A stretch of 64,000 bases of DNA from Verrucomicrobiales bacterium (GCA_002698785.1 PAAG01000049.1:1-64000); one strand, 5' to 3'; shown: positions 26,358 to 36,140, counted from the first letter of the stretch. Numbers and translations are program-made. Notes: generated by a model not told the origin, from the sequence alone.

Positions 26358-28223
26358 CTACTCATGCGCCAGCGGATTCGCCATCTTCTCAGGGCTGAGT
26401 AAATTGTCGAGTTGGGTCTTTGAGATCCAGCCCTTCTCAAGAGCAAGGTCGTACACACTGCGATCTGTCGCGAGAGCCTCCTTCGCAATCGCGGCCGACT
26501 TCTCGTAACCCAAGATCGGATTCAGCGCAGTGATAATCCCTATCGAGTTCTTCACGTAACTCTCGCACCTCTCCCTGTTTGCTGAAATTCCGTTGATGCA
26601 TCGAGTGGAGAGGACGACAGCCGCGTTCTTCAGTAGCATCAAACTACTGAGAAGATTATAGGTCATGATGGGCTCGGCCATATTGAGTTCGAACTCACTT
26701 GCCTCCGCCGCCATCGATACGGTCAGATCCGACCCGATGATCTGGTAGCAAATCTGGTTGACCACCTCTGGTATTACGGGATTCACCTTGCCTGGCATGA
26801 TTGAGGACCCCGGCTGAAGCGGTGGCAAATTGATCTCCGCCAACCCGCACCTGGGCCCCGAAGATGCCCACCGGAGGTCATTGCAAATCTTCGAAATCTG
26901 GATCGCCGTTGTTTTCAAAGCCGCGCTCATTTCAGCGAAGTCTCCGGCGTCCTGCGTTGCCTCGACCAAGTTCGGAGCGAGCTTTACATGCAACCCGGTC
27001 AGTTCGTTGATCTTTCTCGTGCAGAGGGCCGCATAACCCTTCGGACTGTTTAATCCCGTGCCGATCGCAGTCGCCCCCATGTTGATGATCAACAGCTCCT
27101 CCGAGACGCGGTTCAAACGCCGGATGCCATCATCAACCATGACGGCGTACGCAGCGAACTCCTGCCCGAGAGTCATCGGAACAGCATCCTGGTTCTCTGT
27201 TCTCCCCATCTTGATGACATCGGAAAACTCCTCCGCCTTTTTCTCAAACGATCGCTTCAACACTTTCAGTGCAGAAGTCGTTTCGTGTATAGCAAATACC
27301 ACCGCCACTTTTACCGCCGTTGGGTAGGCGTCGTTCGTCGACTGAGAACGGTTCACGTGGTCATTCGGATGGCAGTATTGGTAGTCACCTTTCTTGTGCC
27401 CCATGACTTCAAGAGCAAGGTTGGCGATCACTTCGTTAGCATTCATGTTAGATGAAGTCCCTGCTCCTCCCTGGACCATATCGACCGCAAACTGATCGTG
27501 CAACTCTCCGTTCAAAATGCGGTCACAAGCTACACAGATAGCCTCCGAAATCTTGGGATCCAAAACTCCCAGAATCGAGTTCGAGATAGCGGCCGCTTTC
27601 TTCACGTAAGCGAATGCATTCACCAAATGTTGAAAGTGTGAGATTCGTATTCCCGAGAACTGGAAATTCTCCATCGCTCGGGTCGTCTGCACCCCATAGT
27701 AGTGTGCGTTTGAGATCTCCCGGGTTCCTAGAGAATCCTGTTCCGTCCGGTAATCGGTAATGTCACTCCGTGACATCTCCTGGTGTAAAAGCAGTTCGGT
27801 CGTTTCTCGAAGCCGGAAACTGATCCGCCTCGCTGCTCTTGCAACCATCCGGTAAAACAGATCGGGTTTCTCCTCACGAAACGCTTCGATCTTTGCCCGG
27901 GGAATGACCCATACCTCTGTATTCTCCAGAGCAAACCCTGAGACACTGTGAGCAAGATCGTCGATGAAAATACTCTCCCCGATCACAGCCCCTTCTTTCA
28001 AAACCGCGATAGTGACATGCCTGCCCGCCAATCCCCTCTGAAGATCGATCTTGCCCTCCAGGACAATACCGAACCACCGGCGGGGTGCGGATTCATGAAA
28101 AAGATACTCACCCTTTGGGAAAGTCAGTTTCTCTCCGTGAGCAGCAAATTTGACGAGTTCTTCCGCAGACACACCCATGTCTTCGGCGACCCGATGAATC
28201 AGTTCGCGAGTAATTTCCATCAT
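26358..28223 (-). CDS. aspA: Aspartate ammonia-lyase fused to an N-terminal cyclic-nucleotide-binding domain
   Basis: 621 residues, about 150 longer than ordinary aspartase. Residues 25-140 are a cNMP-binding (CRP-like) domain with FPKGEYLFHESAP and the phosphate-binding cassette GAVIGESIFIDD; the cassette keeps G82-E83 but has AHSVSGFAL where Arg is usual, so cAMP binding is uncertain. Residues 155-621 are the aspartase/fumarase fold with GGAGTSSNMNANEV, NRSQSTNDAYPTA and the GSSIMPGKVNP loop (472-482) that carries the catalytic Ser. It should interconvert aspartate and fumarate plus ammonia, possibly under nucleotide or other ligand control. The fusion is continuous with no frameshift. Confidence 0.93.
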   Translation of the reverse strand: MMEITRELIHRVAEDMGVSAEELVKFAAHGEKLTFPKGEYLFHESAPRRWFGIVLEGKIDLQRGLAGRHVTIAVLKEGAVIGESIFIDDLAHSVSGFALENTEVWVIPRAKIEAFREEKPDLFYRMVARAARRISFRLRETTELLLHQEMSRSDITDYRTEQDSLGTREISNAHYYGVQTTRAMENFQFSGIRISHFQHLVNAFAYVKKAAAISNSILGVLDPKISEAICVACDRILNGELHDQFAVDMVQGGAGTSSNMNANEVIANLALEVMGHKKGDYQYCHPNDHVNRSQSTNDAYPTAVKVAVVFAIHETTSALKVLKRSFEKKAEEFSDVIKMGRTENQDAVPMTLGQEFAAYAVMVDDGIRRLNRVSEELLIINMGATAIGTGLNSPKGYAALCTRKINELTGLHVKLAPNLVEATQDAGDFAEMSAALKTTAIQISKICNDLRWASSGPRCGLAEINLPPLQPGSSIMPGKVNPVIPEVVNQICYQIIGSDLTVSMAAEASEFELNMAEPIMTYNLLSSLMLLKNAAVVLSTRCINGISANRERCESYVKNSIGIITALNPILGYEKSAAIAKEALATDRSVYDLALEKGWISKTQLDNLLSPEKMANPLAHE

Positions 28224-28364
28224 AAGACTTCAGCACTATCATTGTCAGACGTTCAGGCCTGTTCAGCGAGCAGAAAAATCTGCATTCCATTTCCTCCGGG
28301 ACAGGCTGCTTTGCGTGATCACTCCACTCTCGCCAGAGATCCGGTTTCCCGCTGAACTTGCCCC

Positions 28365-29618
28365 ATGGCTCAAAAGAAACTTCGCTACGCCGGAATCGGG
28401 TGCAAACATCAGGGATTTGCCGACATCTCCCGAATCACGACTCACCCGGCCGTGGCGCCAGTCGCATTCTGCGATATCGACCAACGCCACTTCGCCGATG
28501 TAGATAAGAAGTGGCCGAATACGAAGCGATACACCGACTTTCGTAAACTCTTCGACGACCTTGAGGGTGAAATAGACGCGGTATCCGTCGGAGTCCCCGA
28601 TCACCAGCACGCACTCATCACCCAGGCAGCTCTCGATCGAGGCATTCACGTATATTGCGAGAAACCTCTCACTCACACCGTCTGGGAAGCGCGCCAGATC
28701 GCCAACCAGGCTGCTGCGGTAGGCACAGTAAACCGGATGGGAAATCAGATTCACTCGGAGTTCCAGTATCGGGTTATCAAACCCGTCATCCAGGACCTGA
28801 AAGCGATTGGAAAGATAAAGGAAGTTCACTCGTGGATCAGCGCGGCAGGTCACGGGCGGTCTCAACTTCTGGAACCGCCCGCCAACCCAGAAAAAGCGCC
28901 GAGCGAAGTCGACTGGGAGCAATGGATCGGCCCGGCACCATGGAGGGAATATGGTGGCGACTATGTTTACCACCCACGTTTCTGGCGCGATTGGCAGGAC
29001 TTCGGAACCGGTTCCATCGGTGACAACGGCTGCCACCTACTTGACCCGATCTTCACCGCACTGGGACTAACCGCTCCCATTTCGATCATGAACGAGCACT
29101 CGGGAATGAACGACGAAGTCTGGCCCGCACAGGAAACGATTACCTACATCTTCCCTGGAACAGAATGCACGGCAGAGGACACGATCAAGGTGACTTGGTA
29201 TGATGGCGGACGCCGCCCGAAATGGAACCACCCCGGCCTTCCTTCGGGAGATTCCCTTCCCCAGCCAGCCTCCATGATGATCGGTGAAAAGGGATACCTG
29301 TTAGTAATGCACTGGGGAAAGCCCAAGCTCTATCCCGAGAAAGACTTTGCCGATTTCGAGTGGCCCGAGATCGAACTCTCTAATCACTATCACGAATGGG
29401 TCGACGCCTGCCTCTCGGGCAATCCGAATATCTCCGACAACTTCGCCTACGCTGGCCCTCTGGCTGAAACAGTTCAGCTCGGCAATGTCGCGACTCACTT
29501 TCCCGGACAAACGCTCGAATGGGACGCGGCGAACCTTCGAATCACCAACATGGATGCAGCGAATGCTTTCCTGACTCGAGAATACCGCGAGGGCTGGGCA
29601 GTTCGCCCCTTCTCCTGA
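28365..29618 (+). CDS. Gfo/Idh/MocA-family oxidoreductase
   Basis: 417 residues, no signal peptide. The N-terminal Rossmann fold has AGIGCKHQGFADI, followed by HVYCEKPLTHTV, the EKP motif that places the catalytic Lys. The C-terminal part has GSIGDNGCHLLDPIF with the conserved metal- or substrate-site His. NAD(P)-dependent enzymes of this family act on sugars or inositols; this long form with WIGPAPWREY is common in PVC bacteria. Divergent from the cNMP-aspartase gene. Confidence 0.92.
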   Translation: MAQKKLRYAGIGCKHQGFADISRITTHPAVAPVAFCDIDQRHFADVDKKWPNTKRYTDFRKLFDDLEGEIDAVSVGVPDHQHALITQAALDRGIHVYCEKPLTHTVWEARQIANQAAAVGTVNRMGNQIHSEFQYRVIKPVIQDLKAIGKIKEVHSWISAAGHGRSQLLEPPANPEKAPSEVDWEQWIGPAPWREYGGDYVYHPRFWRDWQDFGTGSIGDNGCHLLDPIFTALGLTAPISIMNEHSGMNDEVWPAQETITYIFPGTECTAEDTIKVTWYDGGRRPKWNHPGLPSGDSLPQPASMMIGEKGYLLVMHWGKPKLYPEKDFADFEWPEIELSNHYHEWVDACLSGNPNISDNFAYAGPLAETVQLGNVATHFPGQTLEWDAANLRITNMDAANAFLTREYREGWAVRPFS

Positions 29619-29629
29619 CAAGTCTCGAA

Positions 29630-29983
29630 TTATCTCACAGCGACTCGATCCGGGCGGGAACAAGAAAAGATCGAGATCACCATTAGAATCATACACGGAG
29701 TCGAAATTAACGCAGAACTTGCCGCCGAGGTCAGCACCAGGGACATCGCATCAGTCACGGCTGCAGGGTGTGTCTCCGTATTTCCCGGAGTGGCATTCAT
29801 GCTCATTTGCATGGCACCGGTGGCGACGAAAAGTCCCAGAACAGGCGGGAGGAGAGTCCCCACGAGGGATACCCAGAAAAGGTGAATCCAGAACCGATGT
29901 TTGAATGATCTATGATCTGCTTTCTCTTTGATTGCTGGAGGATCTTCCCATCCGAACTCAACAGTATTGCAGCCACCATTCAT
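29630..29983 (-). CDS. Small membrane protein resembling the MotA/TolQ/ExbB proton-channel core
   Basis: 117 residues with two hydrophobic helices (about 32-58 and 78-107). LLPPVLGLFVATGAM followed by AVTDAMSLVLTSAASS resembles the two pore helices of ExbB/TolQ proteins, but the cytoplasmic parts are absent. No partner ExbD or TonB gene is nearby. It is convergent with the Gfo/Idh/MocA gene, 11 bases away. The family link is tentative. Confidence 0.58.
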   Translation of the reverse strand: MNGGCNTVEFGWEDPPAIKEKADHRSFKHRFWIHLFWVSLVGTLLPPVLGLFVATGAMQMSMNATPGNTETHPAAVTDAMSLVLTSAASSALISTPCMILMVISIFSCSRPDRVAVR

Positions 29984-30043
29984 GCTTCGAGGCTAACAAT
30001 TTCAATTAGCGAAGAAAACCTTAAAAGTGATTTTCCGAAATCG

Positions 30044-30107
30044 ACATCGCCCCATTGAATCGAATCCGGCAACGTTGGCGGATTGAATCAACGGGGCGAT
30101 GTTGTTT
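30044..30107 (+). terminator. Large hairpin followed by T-run
   Basis: ACATCGCCCC (30044-30053) pairs with GGGGCGATGT (30093-30102), with an inner stem AATCCG/CGGATT (30063-30068 with 30079-30084) and a T-rich tail on the plus strand. It lies between two minus-strand genes, so its direction of action is unclear. Confidence 0.45.
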
Positions 30108-30124
30108 TTCAATTGTTGTCAGCG

Positions 30125-30349
30125 TTAGTGCTGCTCGGTAACCGTTACTTGGTTGGCGGGCACGCCAGGGGTCGTCGTCGTGGTCCGACGGGAAGGAGCG
30201 GTGCGAGCAGCTCCCATGATTCCGAATCCAAGAATTACGAGGCAGGCAATTCCGACCCATACGGGTGGCAATCCGAGGAGGGTGATAGCCGCGTAAGCGA
30301 CTGCTCCTGCTACGAGGAGGCTACCGAAGATATAAAGGAAGATTCTCAT
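30125..30349 (-). CDS. Small two-helix membrane protein
   Basis: 74 residues from ATG 30349 (the frame is open upstream to 30553 but that part has no helix or motif). Two hydrophobic helices (about 3-26 and 29-48) are followed by a basic, Thr-rich tail (RRTTTTTPG). Unknown function; similar small membrane proteins are common in this phylum. Confidence 0.62.
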   Translation of the reverse strand: MRIFLYIFGSLLVAGAVAYAAITLLGLPPVWVGIACLVILGFGIMGAARTAPSRRTTTTTPGVPANQVTVTEQH

Positions 30350-30639
30350 GATTCTGTTTTTGGTTGTTTTCAGAATCCTAATATGCAGGCCGAGTACCAA
30401 AAACAGATACCAACAACAACCCTCTGACGGTAAATATCTTACAAACAAACAAAACCCACCATGAGCAGCCGTATTGTTGCATTTTGCAAATCCGTATCGC
30501 TTCATTCCCAGGGTTTTTTGCACGAACTGGATATGGCGGCACAGAATCGACATGCGACCGGTTTCCGCAGTGTCTCATCCCGCAATTTTCTGAAAAGACG
30601 ACAGTTGCTTCCCCCTCGTTCCACGCTACATCCTTGGGC
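30350..30639. other. 290-base gap upstream of a Gfo/Idh/MocA gene
   Basis: No confident gene. It should contain the divergent promoters of the small membrane protein and the oxidoreductase. A short frame from 30461 contains SRNFLKRRQLL in a different frame from the oxidoreductase, similar to a degenerate Tat signal. Confidence 0.4.
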
Positions 30640-31716
30640 ATGGGAAAAACCGGCTACGACTACGCACCATCTTCCAAAACTCTTCCCCCGGTTGTTGAAC
30701 CGGGAGATTTTGTGTTCTCAGTAACCGGACTCGATCACGGGCACATCTTTGGCCAGACCAACGGGCTTCTCGATGCGGGTGGAACGTTGAAGTATGTCTA
30801 CGATCCTGATCCGAAAAAGCTCGAAGACTTCCTGCAGCGGTATCCCGACGCCAAAAAAGCAGATTCTCTTGAACAGATCCTCGAAGACGACGAGACCCAG
30901 TGCGTTGCCTCCGCTTCCATCCCCTGCGATCGCGGACCTCTTGGCGTACGCGTCCTCAAGGCAGGAAAGCACTACTTCACTGACAAGTCGCCTTTCACCA
31001 CTCTGAAGCAGCTTCAGGAAGCCAAACAGGCCGTTGCCCAGACCGGCAAGCGCTACATGGTCTACTACAGCGAACGTCTCCACAATGAGTCGTCCATGAA
31101 GGCCACTGAGTTGATCAAAGACGGAGCAATTGGAGACGTTCTTCAAGTCATCAATCTCGCTCCTCACCGGATGTCAAAAGACGCCCGTCCCGACTGGTTC
31201 TTCGAAAAGGACAAATACGGCGGTATCCTCACCGACATCGGTTCGCACCAGTTCGAACAGTTTCTCGCCTTCACCGGCGCTACTGACGGAACAGTCAATT
31301 TCGCCCGCGTGGAGAATTTCACAGCACCCGACAAACCGGGGTTGGAAGACTTTGGCGAAGCCTCACTCACGATGGATACCGGGGCATCCTGCTACTGCCG
31401 CATCGACTGGTTGACTCCGGATGGCTTACGTGTTTGGGGAGACGGACGCGTTTTCGTTGTTGGAACAAAAGGCACCATCGAGATCCGGAAATACATCGCC
31501 CTGGCTCGTCAGGAGCCTGGCAACAAGCTCTTCCTCGTGAATGGCGAAGAAGAAAAGGAGATCGACTGTGACGGCACGACCGGCTTCCCGTTCTTCGGAG
31601 AGATGATCCTCGATCTCCTCAACGGAACCGAGCACGCGATGACTCAGGAGCACATCTTCAAATCTGCCGAGCTTTCCATGATCGCTCAGGAAATGGCAGA
31701 TCAGGCGAAGGACTGA
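30640..31716 (+). CDS. Gfo/Idh/MocA-family oxidoreductase
   Basis: 358 residues from ATG 30640; the frame is open upstream to 30484 without family similarity. The Rossmann part has SVTGLDHGHIFGQTNGL, then AGKHYFTDKSPFTTL, where the usual EKP is replaced by DKSP but the Lys is kept. A GGILTDIGSHQFEQF segment holds the conserved His. It resembles the shorter Gfo/Idh/MocA proteins of sugar degraders. Convergent with the Aas-like gene, with only four bases between stops. Confidence 0.9.
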   Translation: MGKTGYDYAPSSKTLPPVVEPGDFVFSVTGLDHGHIFGQTNGLLDAGGTLKYVYDPDPKKLEDFLQRYPDAKKADSLEQILEDDETQCVASASIPCDRGPLGVRVLKAGKHYFTDKSPFTTLKQLQEAKQAVAQTGKRYMVYYSERLHNESSMKATELIKDGAIGDVLQVINLAPHRMSKDARPDWFFEKDKYGGILTDIGSHQFEQFLAFTGATDGTVNFARVENFTAPDKPGLEDFGEASLTMDTGASCYCRIDWLTPDGLRVWGDGRVFVVGTKGTIEIRKYIALARQEPGNKLFLVNGEEEKEIDCDGTTGFPFFGEMILDLLNGTEHAMTQEHIFKSAELSMIAQEMADQAKD

Positions 31717-31720
31717 GAGA

Positions 31721-33865
31721 TCAGTTTGTCGCCAGCGTCTCGCAGCCTTTGATGTCGAGCTTGCCTGAGGCAAGAATCGGTATCTCCTCGACGTCGACTA
31801 CCTTCTTCGGCACCCAGAGGGCGGGAATTCCGTCCTCGAGGAGCTTTGCTCTCAGTTCCTGAAGGTCGATGTCAGGGTCTGAACTCAAAAGGATCAGTGC
31901 CTCCCCTTTCGCTTCGTCCGGTACTCCTACCACTGCAATCGTGCGCTCGTCGTCCGTATGGCCGAGAGCCTTGTTAATGACATCCTCCACTGTTTCGTGA
32001 GGCACCATCTCACCACCGATCTTCGAGAAGCGGGAAAGCCTGCCCTCAATGTAAAGGAAACCGTCTTCATCCAAGCGCCCAATGTCGCCTGTCATGAACC
32101 AGCCGTTTTTTATGACAGCTTCAGTTTTCTCGGGCTGATTCAGATATCCTTCGAAGACGTTCGCGCCACGGAGCCAGATCATACCTGAGCTATGAACAGG
32201 TAACGGCTCATGAGTCTCTGGATCGGTAATGCGAACGGCAATACCGGGCAAAAGAAGACCCACCGAGCCAAACCGGCGGTTGGGAACTACAGGGATGCGA
32301 TCATCCGGATCCACCTCCGGATCCGGGAGGTTCACGTTGGTGGCTGGCGATGTCTCAGTTAACCCGTATCCCTCCAGAACGGGCTTATCGAATCGCTTCT
32401 CGAAACTGTCCGCGACTTTCTTGGGTAGCTTCTCGGCACCGGTGATAACCAACTTGGCGCTGGCCAGCTGTTCTTTCGTTGCCTTACGCAGATAGCCACG
32501 AAGGAAGGTCGGAGTGGTCAGGATCAAACTGACCGAATATTTCTCGATCAGCTCTGCCAGCGTACCCACTTCCAGGGGACTCGGATAGGTCACCACACTG
32601 ACACCCTCGATCATCGGGTACCAGAGAGTCACGGTGCAGCCGAAGCTGTGAAACAAAGGAAGACAGCCGAGGATCTTGTCGTCCGACTTCATATCGATAC
32701 GGGCACCAAACTGATTCACATTCGCGAGCATGTTCCGGTGGGAAAGGACCACACCCTTCGGGTCTCCGGAGCTTCCACTGGTAAACAGGAGCACCGCTTC
32801 GTCATGCCCGCCTTTCTTGGAAAGCTTTAGCATTGCTCGGAGCATCCCGACCGACATCACCTTTGAAAGCACCAGCCAGAGGCCAATTCGTTTTTTCACA
32901 CCGGGAAGGATCCGGTCGATCATCAACAATTGGCGATTCGGCGGCCAGTTGAACGAACTCATTTTCCGAACAAATGGATCTGCCGTGATGTACTTATCCA
33001 GCCCGGCCTGCTCGATGCACGACTCGATCGCCTTCTCTCCGGCAGTGAAATTGAGGTTCACCGGAATCTTTCCGGCTAAGAGAACAGCTGCATTCGCAAG
33101 AAAGCCTCCTTTTCCTGGGGGTAAGATAATCCCCACTCGTGGTTTCGTAGTTTCCTTTCGAATGATCTTTGCCAGAACAATCGCGGCGGCAAGAAGCTTA
33201 TCGAAACGAAGATCTGAATGATCCAGACCGTCAATGATCTGAGCGGACTTCCCATGCCGCTTCAACCCTTTGAGAATCTCATAGGCCAAATTACTGCGAA
33301 AAAGAGGCCTATTCTCATACGCCGCTTCTGACGCGATCAGAAGATTCTCCGTGAAATTGGCGAGGTTCGATGCCTCACGTCGTAGAGGCTCCCCAAAGGA
33401 CAAGACAATTCGCTCTACATCGGTGCGGTTTTCCACACTGAGCGCAGATTCTTCTGGATGATCGACAAACAGAGGAAGAACCGGTGCCCCCGCGCTTGTT
33501 AAAAACTTCAATATCTCGGAAGGCACTTCAACCACTTGTCCTGATCGCGTGTGGGCCAAACCCGGGATAAAAATCGCCACGGCGTCATCCGCGAGGCATT
33601 GGTGCAATTCCTTTTTGAACACGTCCTTCGCCCCTTCCTCCGAAGAAAACTCAAGAGCCTCGGTATCTTCTTTCTCAAGATGGGCCTGCAATAGCGGATC
33701 GTAGTCCAATCCCCTTTCGATCAAATAGACGAGCCTACGACCGATCAGCTTCTTCTCGAGATGCAGCAGATCTTGAAAAGAGAGACGATTAGCGATAACG
33801 AGAACGCCGCCTGATGGGATATTCGATTCCCCGTATACTTCGAGCTTGTCGTGGAGACTGGCCAT
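31721..33865 (-). CDS. Aas-like acyl-AMP ligase with degenerate acyltransferase domain
   Basis: 714 residues, the length of the E. coli bifunctional Aas. Residues 10-200 correspond to a PlsC-type acyltransferase, but motif I reads NRLSFQD with R27 in place of the catalytic His of H-x4-D, and motif III reads FIPGLAHTRSG instead of FPEGTRSxxG, so this half is probably inactive. Residues 210-714 form an AMP-binding ligase with LLFTSGSSGDPKGVV, GYGLTETSPATN and WFMTGDIGRLDEDGF. It probably activates a fatty acid for phospholipid repair or uptake. Divergent from the symporter genes. Confidence 0.86.
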   Translation of the reverse strand: MASLHDKLEVYGESNIPSGGVLVIANRLSFQDLLHLEKKLIGRRLVYLIERGLDYDPLLQAHLEKEDTEALEFSSEEGAKDVFKKELHQCLADDAVAIFIPGLAHTRSGQVVEVPSEILKFLTSAGAPVLPLFVDHPEESALSVENRTDVERIVLSFGEPLRREASNLANFTENLLIASEAAYENRPLFRSNLAYEILKGLKRHGKSAQIIDGLDHSDLRFDKLLAAAIVLAKIIRKETTKPRVGIILPPGKGGFLANAAVLLAGKIPVNLNFTAGEKAIESCIEQAGLDKYITADPFVRKMSSFNWPPNRQLLMIDRILPGVKKRIGLWLVLSKVMSVGMLRAMLKLSKKGGHDEAVLLFTSGSSGDPKGVVLSHRNMLANVNQFGARIDMKSDDKILGCLPLFHSFGCTVTLWYPMIEGVSVVTYPSPLEVGTLAELIEKYSVSLILTTPTFLRGYLRKATKEQLASAKLVITGAEKLPKKVADSFEKRFDKPVLEGYGLTETSPATNVNLPDPEVDPDDRIPVVPNRRFGSVGLLLPGIAVRITDPETHEPLPVHSSGMIWLRGANVFEGYLNQPEKTEAVIKNGWFMTGDIGRLDEDGFLYIEGRLSRFSKIGGEMVPHETVEDVINKALGHTDDERTIAVVGVPDEAKGEALILLSSDPDIDLQELRAKLLEDGIPALWVPKKVVDVEEIPILASGKLDIKGCETLATN

Positions 33866-33963
33866 AAGAACTGAATTTGGCGTGTTTTTACACCATTTCG
33901 ACCAGTTTAGCGATTTTCCCCTTCAAAAACAGTGGTGTTTTGCCTTAAGTGGCTGCCTTAATA

Positions 33964-33990
33964 CCGTCCCTGTCGCTTTGCAGCGGACGG
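33964..33990 (+). promoter_or_regulatory. Hairpin in the leader of the symporter operon
   Basis: CCGTCC-CTG (33964-33972) pairs with CAG-C-GGACGG (33981-33990) with one bulged base, ending 16 bases before the first start codon. It may affect translation of the small symporter subunit. Confidence 0.35.
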
Positions 33991-34006
33991 AGTAACACAT
34001 TCCAAC

Positions 34007-34276
34007 ATGTCTGACGAAAACTCTTCTAAACCTCCGGCGAACGCCTACTGGCGCGCCAATCTGATCTGGGTAGGCATCCTGATGACCATCTGGTTCGTCG
34101 TTTCCTATGGCTGCGGCATTCTCTTTGTCGAGGAGCTGAACAAGATTCGCATCGGTGGTTTCAAGCTGGGCTTCTGGTTTGCCCAGCAGGGAAGCATCTA
34201 TGTCTTTGTCGTCCTGATCGCGGCCTACGTCCTGATCATGAAGAAACTCGACCACAAATACTCGAAGAAGAACTGA
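34007..34276 (+). CDS. Na+/solute symporter small subunit (DUF4212)
   Basis: 89 residues with two membrane helices (about 16-40 and 58-80). [21 protein letters not shown] and [14 protein letters not shown] match the DUF4212 family, which always precedes a VC_2705-type symporter. It is 37 bases before the large subunit and on the same strand. Confidence 0.93.
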   Translation: MSDENSSKPPANAYWRANLIWVGILMTIWFVVSYGCGILFVEELNKIRIGGFKLGFWFAQQGSIYVFVVLIAAYVLIMKKLDHKYSKKN

Positions 34277-34313
34277 GTATTTCGCTCCAAAACCCCGCTT
34301 ATTTCTATTTTCA

Positions 34314-36125
34314 ATGGACGTTCAATACTGGACCTATCTCATCGTCGGACTGACCTTCGCCCTCTACATTGGTATCGCGATCTGGTCGAGAGCCAGCTCT
34401 ACTGGTGAATTCTACGTCGCTGGCGGCGGCGTTCCCGCCCTCGCCAACGGCATGGCCACAGCTGCCGACTGGATGTCAGCGGCTTCATTCATTTCCATGG
34501 CTGGAATTATTTCCTTCGTCGGGTACGACGGCTCCGTCTATCTAATGGGATGGACTGGTGGCTATGTGTTGCTCGCACTTCTCCTCGCACCTTATCTCCG
34601 GAAATTCGGCAAATTTACCGTTCCGGATTTCGTGGGTGATCGCTACTACTCAAGAACCGCTCGAATCGTCGCGCTCATGTGCGCGCTTTTCGTTTCTTTC
34701 ACCTACATCTGCGGACAGATGCGAGGTGTCGGGGTGGTCTTCTCGCGATTCCTTTTCACCGAGGATATGGAGATGCTATTCGGATGGGAACAGATCACCT
34801 GGGGTGTTCTCATCGGGATGACAATCGTCTTTTTCTACGCCGTTCTCGGTGGGATGAAAGGCATCACCTATACACAGGTCGCTCAGTACTGCGTGCTGAT
34901 TTTCGCCTTCATGGTTCCGGCGATTTTCATCTCCATCATGATGACCGGAAATCCGATCCCTCAGCTCGGCTTCGGAGCTCAAGTCACAGGAGAAGACGTC
35001 TACCTCCTCGACAAGCTCGATGGCCTCAGTCAGGAACTTGGCTTCGCTGCCTACACCGATGGATCGAAATCGATGATGGACGTTTTCTTTATCACCATGG
35101 CGCTGATGGTCGGAACGGCCGGTTTGCCTCACGTGATCATTCGATTTTACACAGTGAAAAAGGTTAGCGCGGCCCGTGTCTCAGCTTTCTGGGCATTGCT
35201 CTTTATCGCAATCCTTTACACCACAGCTCCGGCAGTCTCAGTGTTTGCACGCACCAACTTGCTGGAGAGCATTCCCGGCAAATCGTATGCTGAAGCTCCT
35301 GACTGGCTGAAGTCCTGGGAAAGCACAGGGCTTATTGCCTGGATCGACAAAAACGACGACGGAAAGATCCAGTATGAGAAGGGTGATGCCTTCACCGGCA
35401 AACCTGTCTACGACGATGCCGAAGCAGGTAAGAACGGAGAGCGTCTCCTCGTTAACGAGCCCACGTCGAACGGAAACGAACTCTACGTCGACCGTGATAT
35501 CATCGTTCTCGCGAATCCGGAGATTGCCGGTCTGCCCAACTGGGTCGTCGCTCTCGTGGCGGCAGGTGGTCTGGCCGCAGCGCTATCGACTGCTGCCGGT
35601 CTGCTTCTCGTGATTTCAACTTCTGTCGCTCACGACCTTGTGAAGAAGACCTTCGCGCCCGGTCTGTCCGATAAAAAGGAGCTCACCATTGCCCGCTGTG
35701 CGGCCGGTGCTGCGGTGGTCATCGCTGGATACTTCGGCATCAACCCGCCAGGATTCGTTGCTCAGGTTGTGGCTTTCGCCTTTGGTCTTGCAGCGTCCTC
35801 TTTCTTCCCTGTCATCATTATGGGGATCTTCGATAAGCGGATGAACCGCGAGGGAGCGATCTCGGGAATGATCGTCGGTATCGTCTTTACCGCTGCCTAC
35901 ATCATCTACTTCAAGTTCATCAATCCCGCCGCGAACACGAAAGAGAACTGGTGGTTCGGAATTTCTCCTGAAGGTATCGGAACCCTTGGGATGATCTTTA
36001 ACTTCATTGTCGCCATCACCGTTTCCTTCTTCACTCCACGACCTCCTCAGGATGTCGTCGATATGGTGGAAGGTATCCGCCAACCCGAAGCGGAAGGCGA
36101 AGAACTCGCAGTGGCGGATCACTGA
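34314..36125 (+). CDS. Na+/solute symporter large subunit (VC_2705 type)
   Basis: 603 residues, SSS-family transporter with about 13 membrane helices. [28 protein letters not shown] is characteristic of ActP-like proteins (acetate or other short acids). A hydrophilic loop near 330-400 carries [12 protein letters not shown], which looks like an EF-hand calcium loop except that position 12 is Lys. The substrate is not known. It is paired with the DUF4212 small subunit; the gene at 36141 follows closely and may be co-transcribed. Confidence 0.94.
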   Translation: MDVQYWTYLIVGLTFALYIGIAIWSRASSTGEFYVAGGGVPALANGMATAADWMSAASFISMAGIISFVGYDGSVYLMGWTGGYVLLALLLAPYLRKFGKFTVPDFVGDRYYSRTARIVALMCALFVSFTYICGQMRGVGVVFSRFLFTEDMEMLFGWEQITWGVLIGMTIVFFYAVLGGMKGITYTQVAQYCVLIFAFMVPAIFISIMMTGNPIPQLGFGAQVTGEDVYLLDKLDGLSQELGFAAYTDGSKSMMDVFFITMALMVGTAGLPHVIIRFYTVKKVSAARVSAFWALLFIAILYTTAPAVSVFARTNLLESIPGKSYAEAPDWLKSWESTGLIAWIDKNDDGKIQYEKGDAFTGKPVYDDAEAGKNGERLLVNEPTSNGNELYVDRDIIVLANPEIAGLPNWVVALVAAGGLAAALSTAAGLLLVISTSVAHDLVKKTFAPGLSDKKELTIARCAAGAAVVIAGYFGINPPGFVAQVVAFAFGLAASSFFPVIIMGIFDKRMNREGAISGMIVGIVFTAAYIIYFKFINPAANTKENWWFGISPEGIGTLGMIFNFIVAITVSFFTPRPPQDVVDMVEGIRQPEAEGEELAVADH

Positions 36126-36140
36126 TTGAAAGATAGGCCG

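Noticed and set aside
28263-29036. Long minus-strand open frame opposite the first Gfo/Idh/MocA gene
   Set aside because: Antisense to a clear gene and without any recognisable motif; typical shadow frame.
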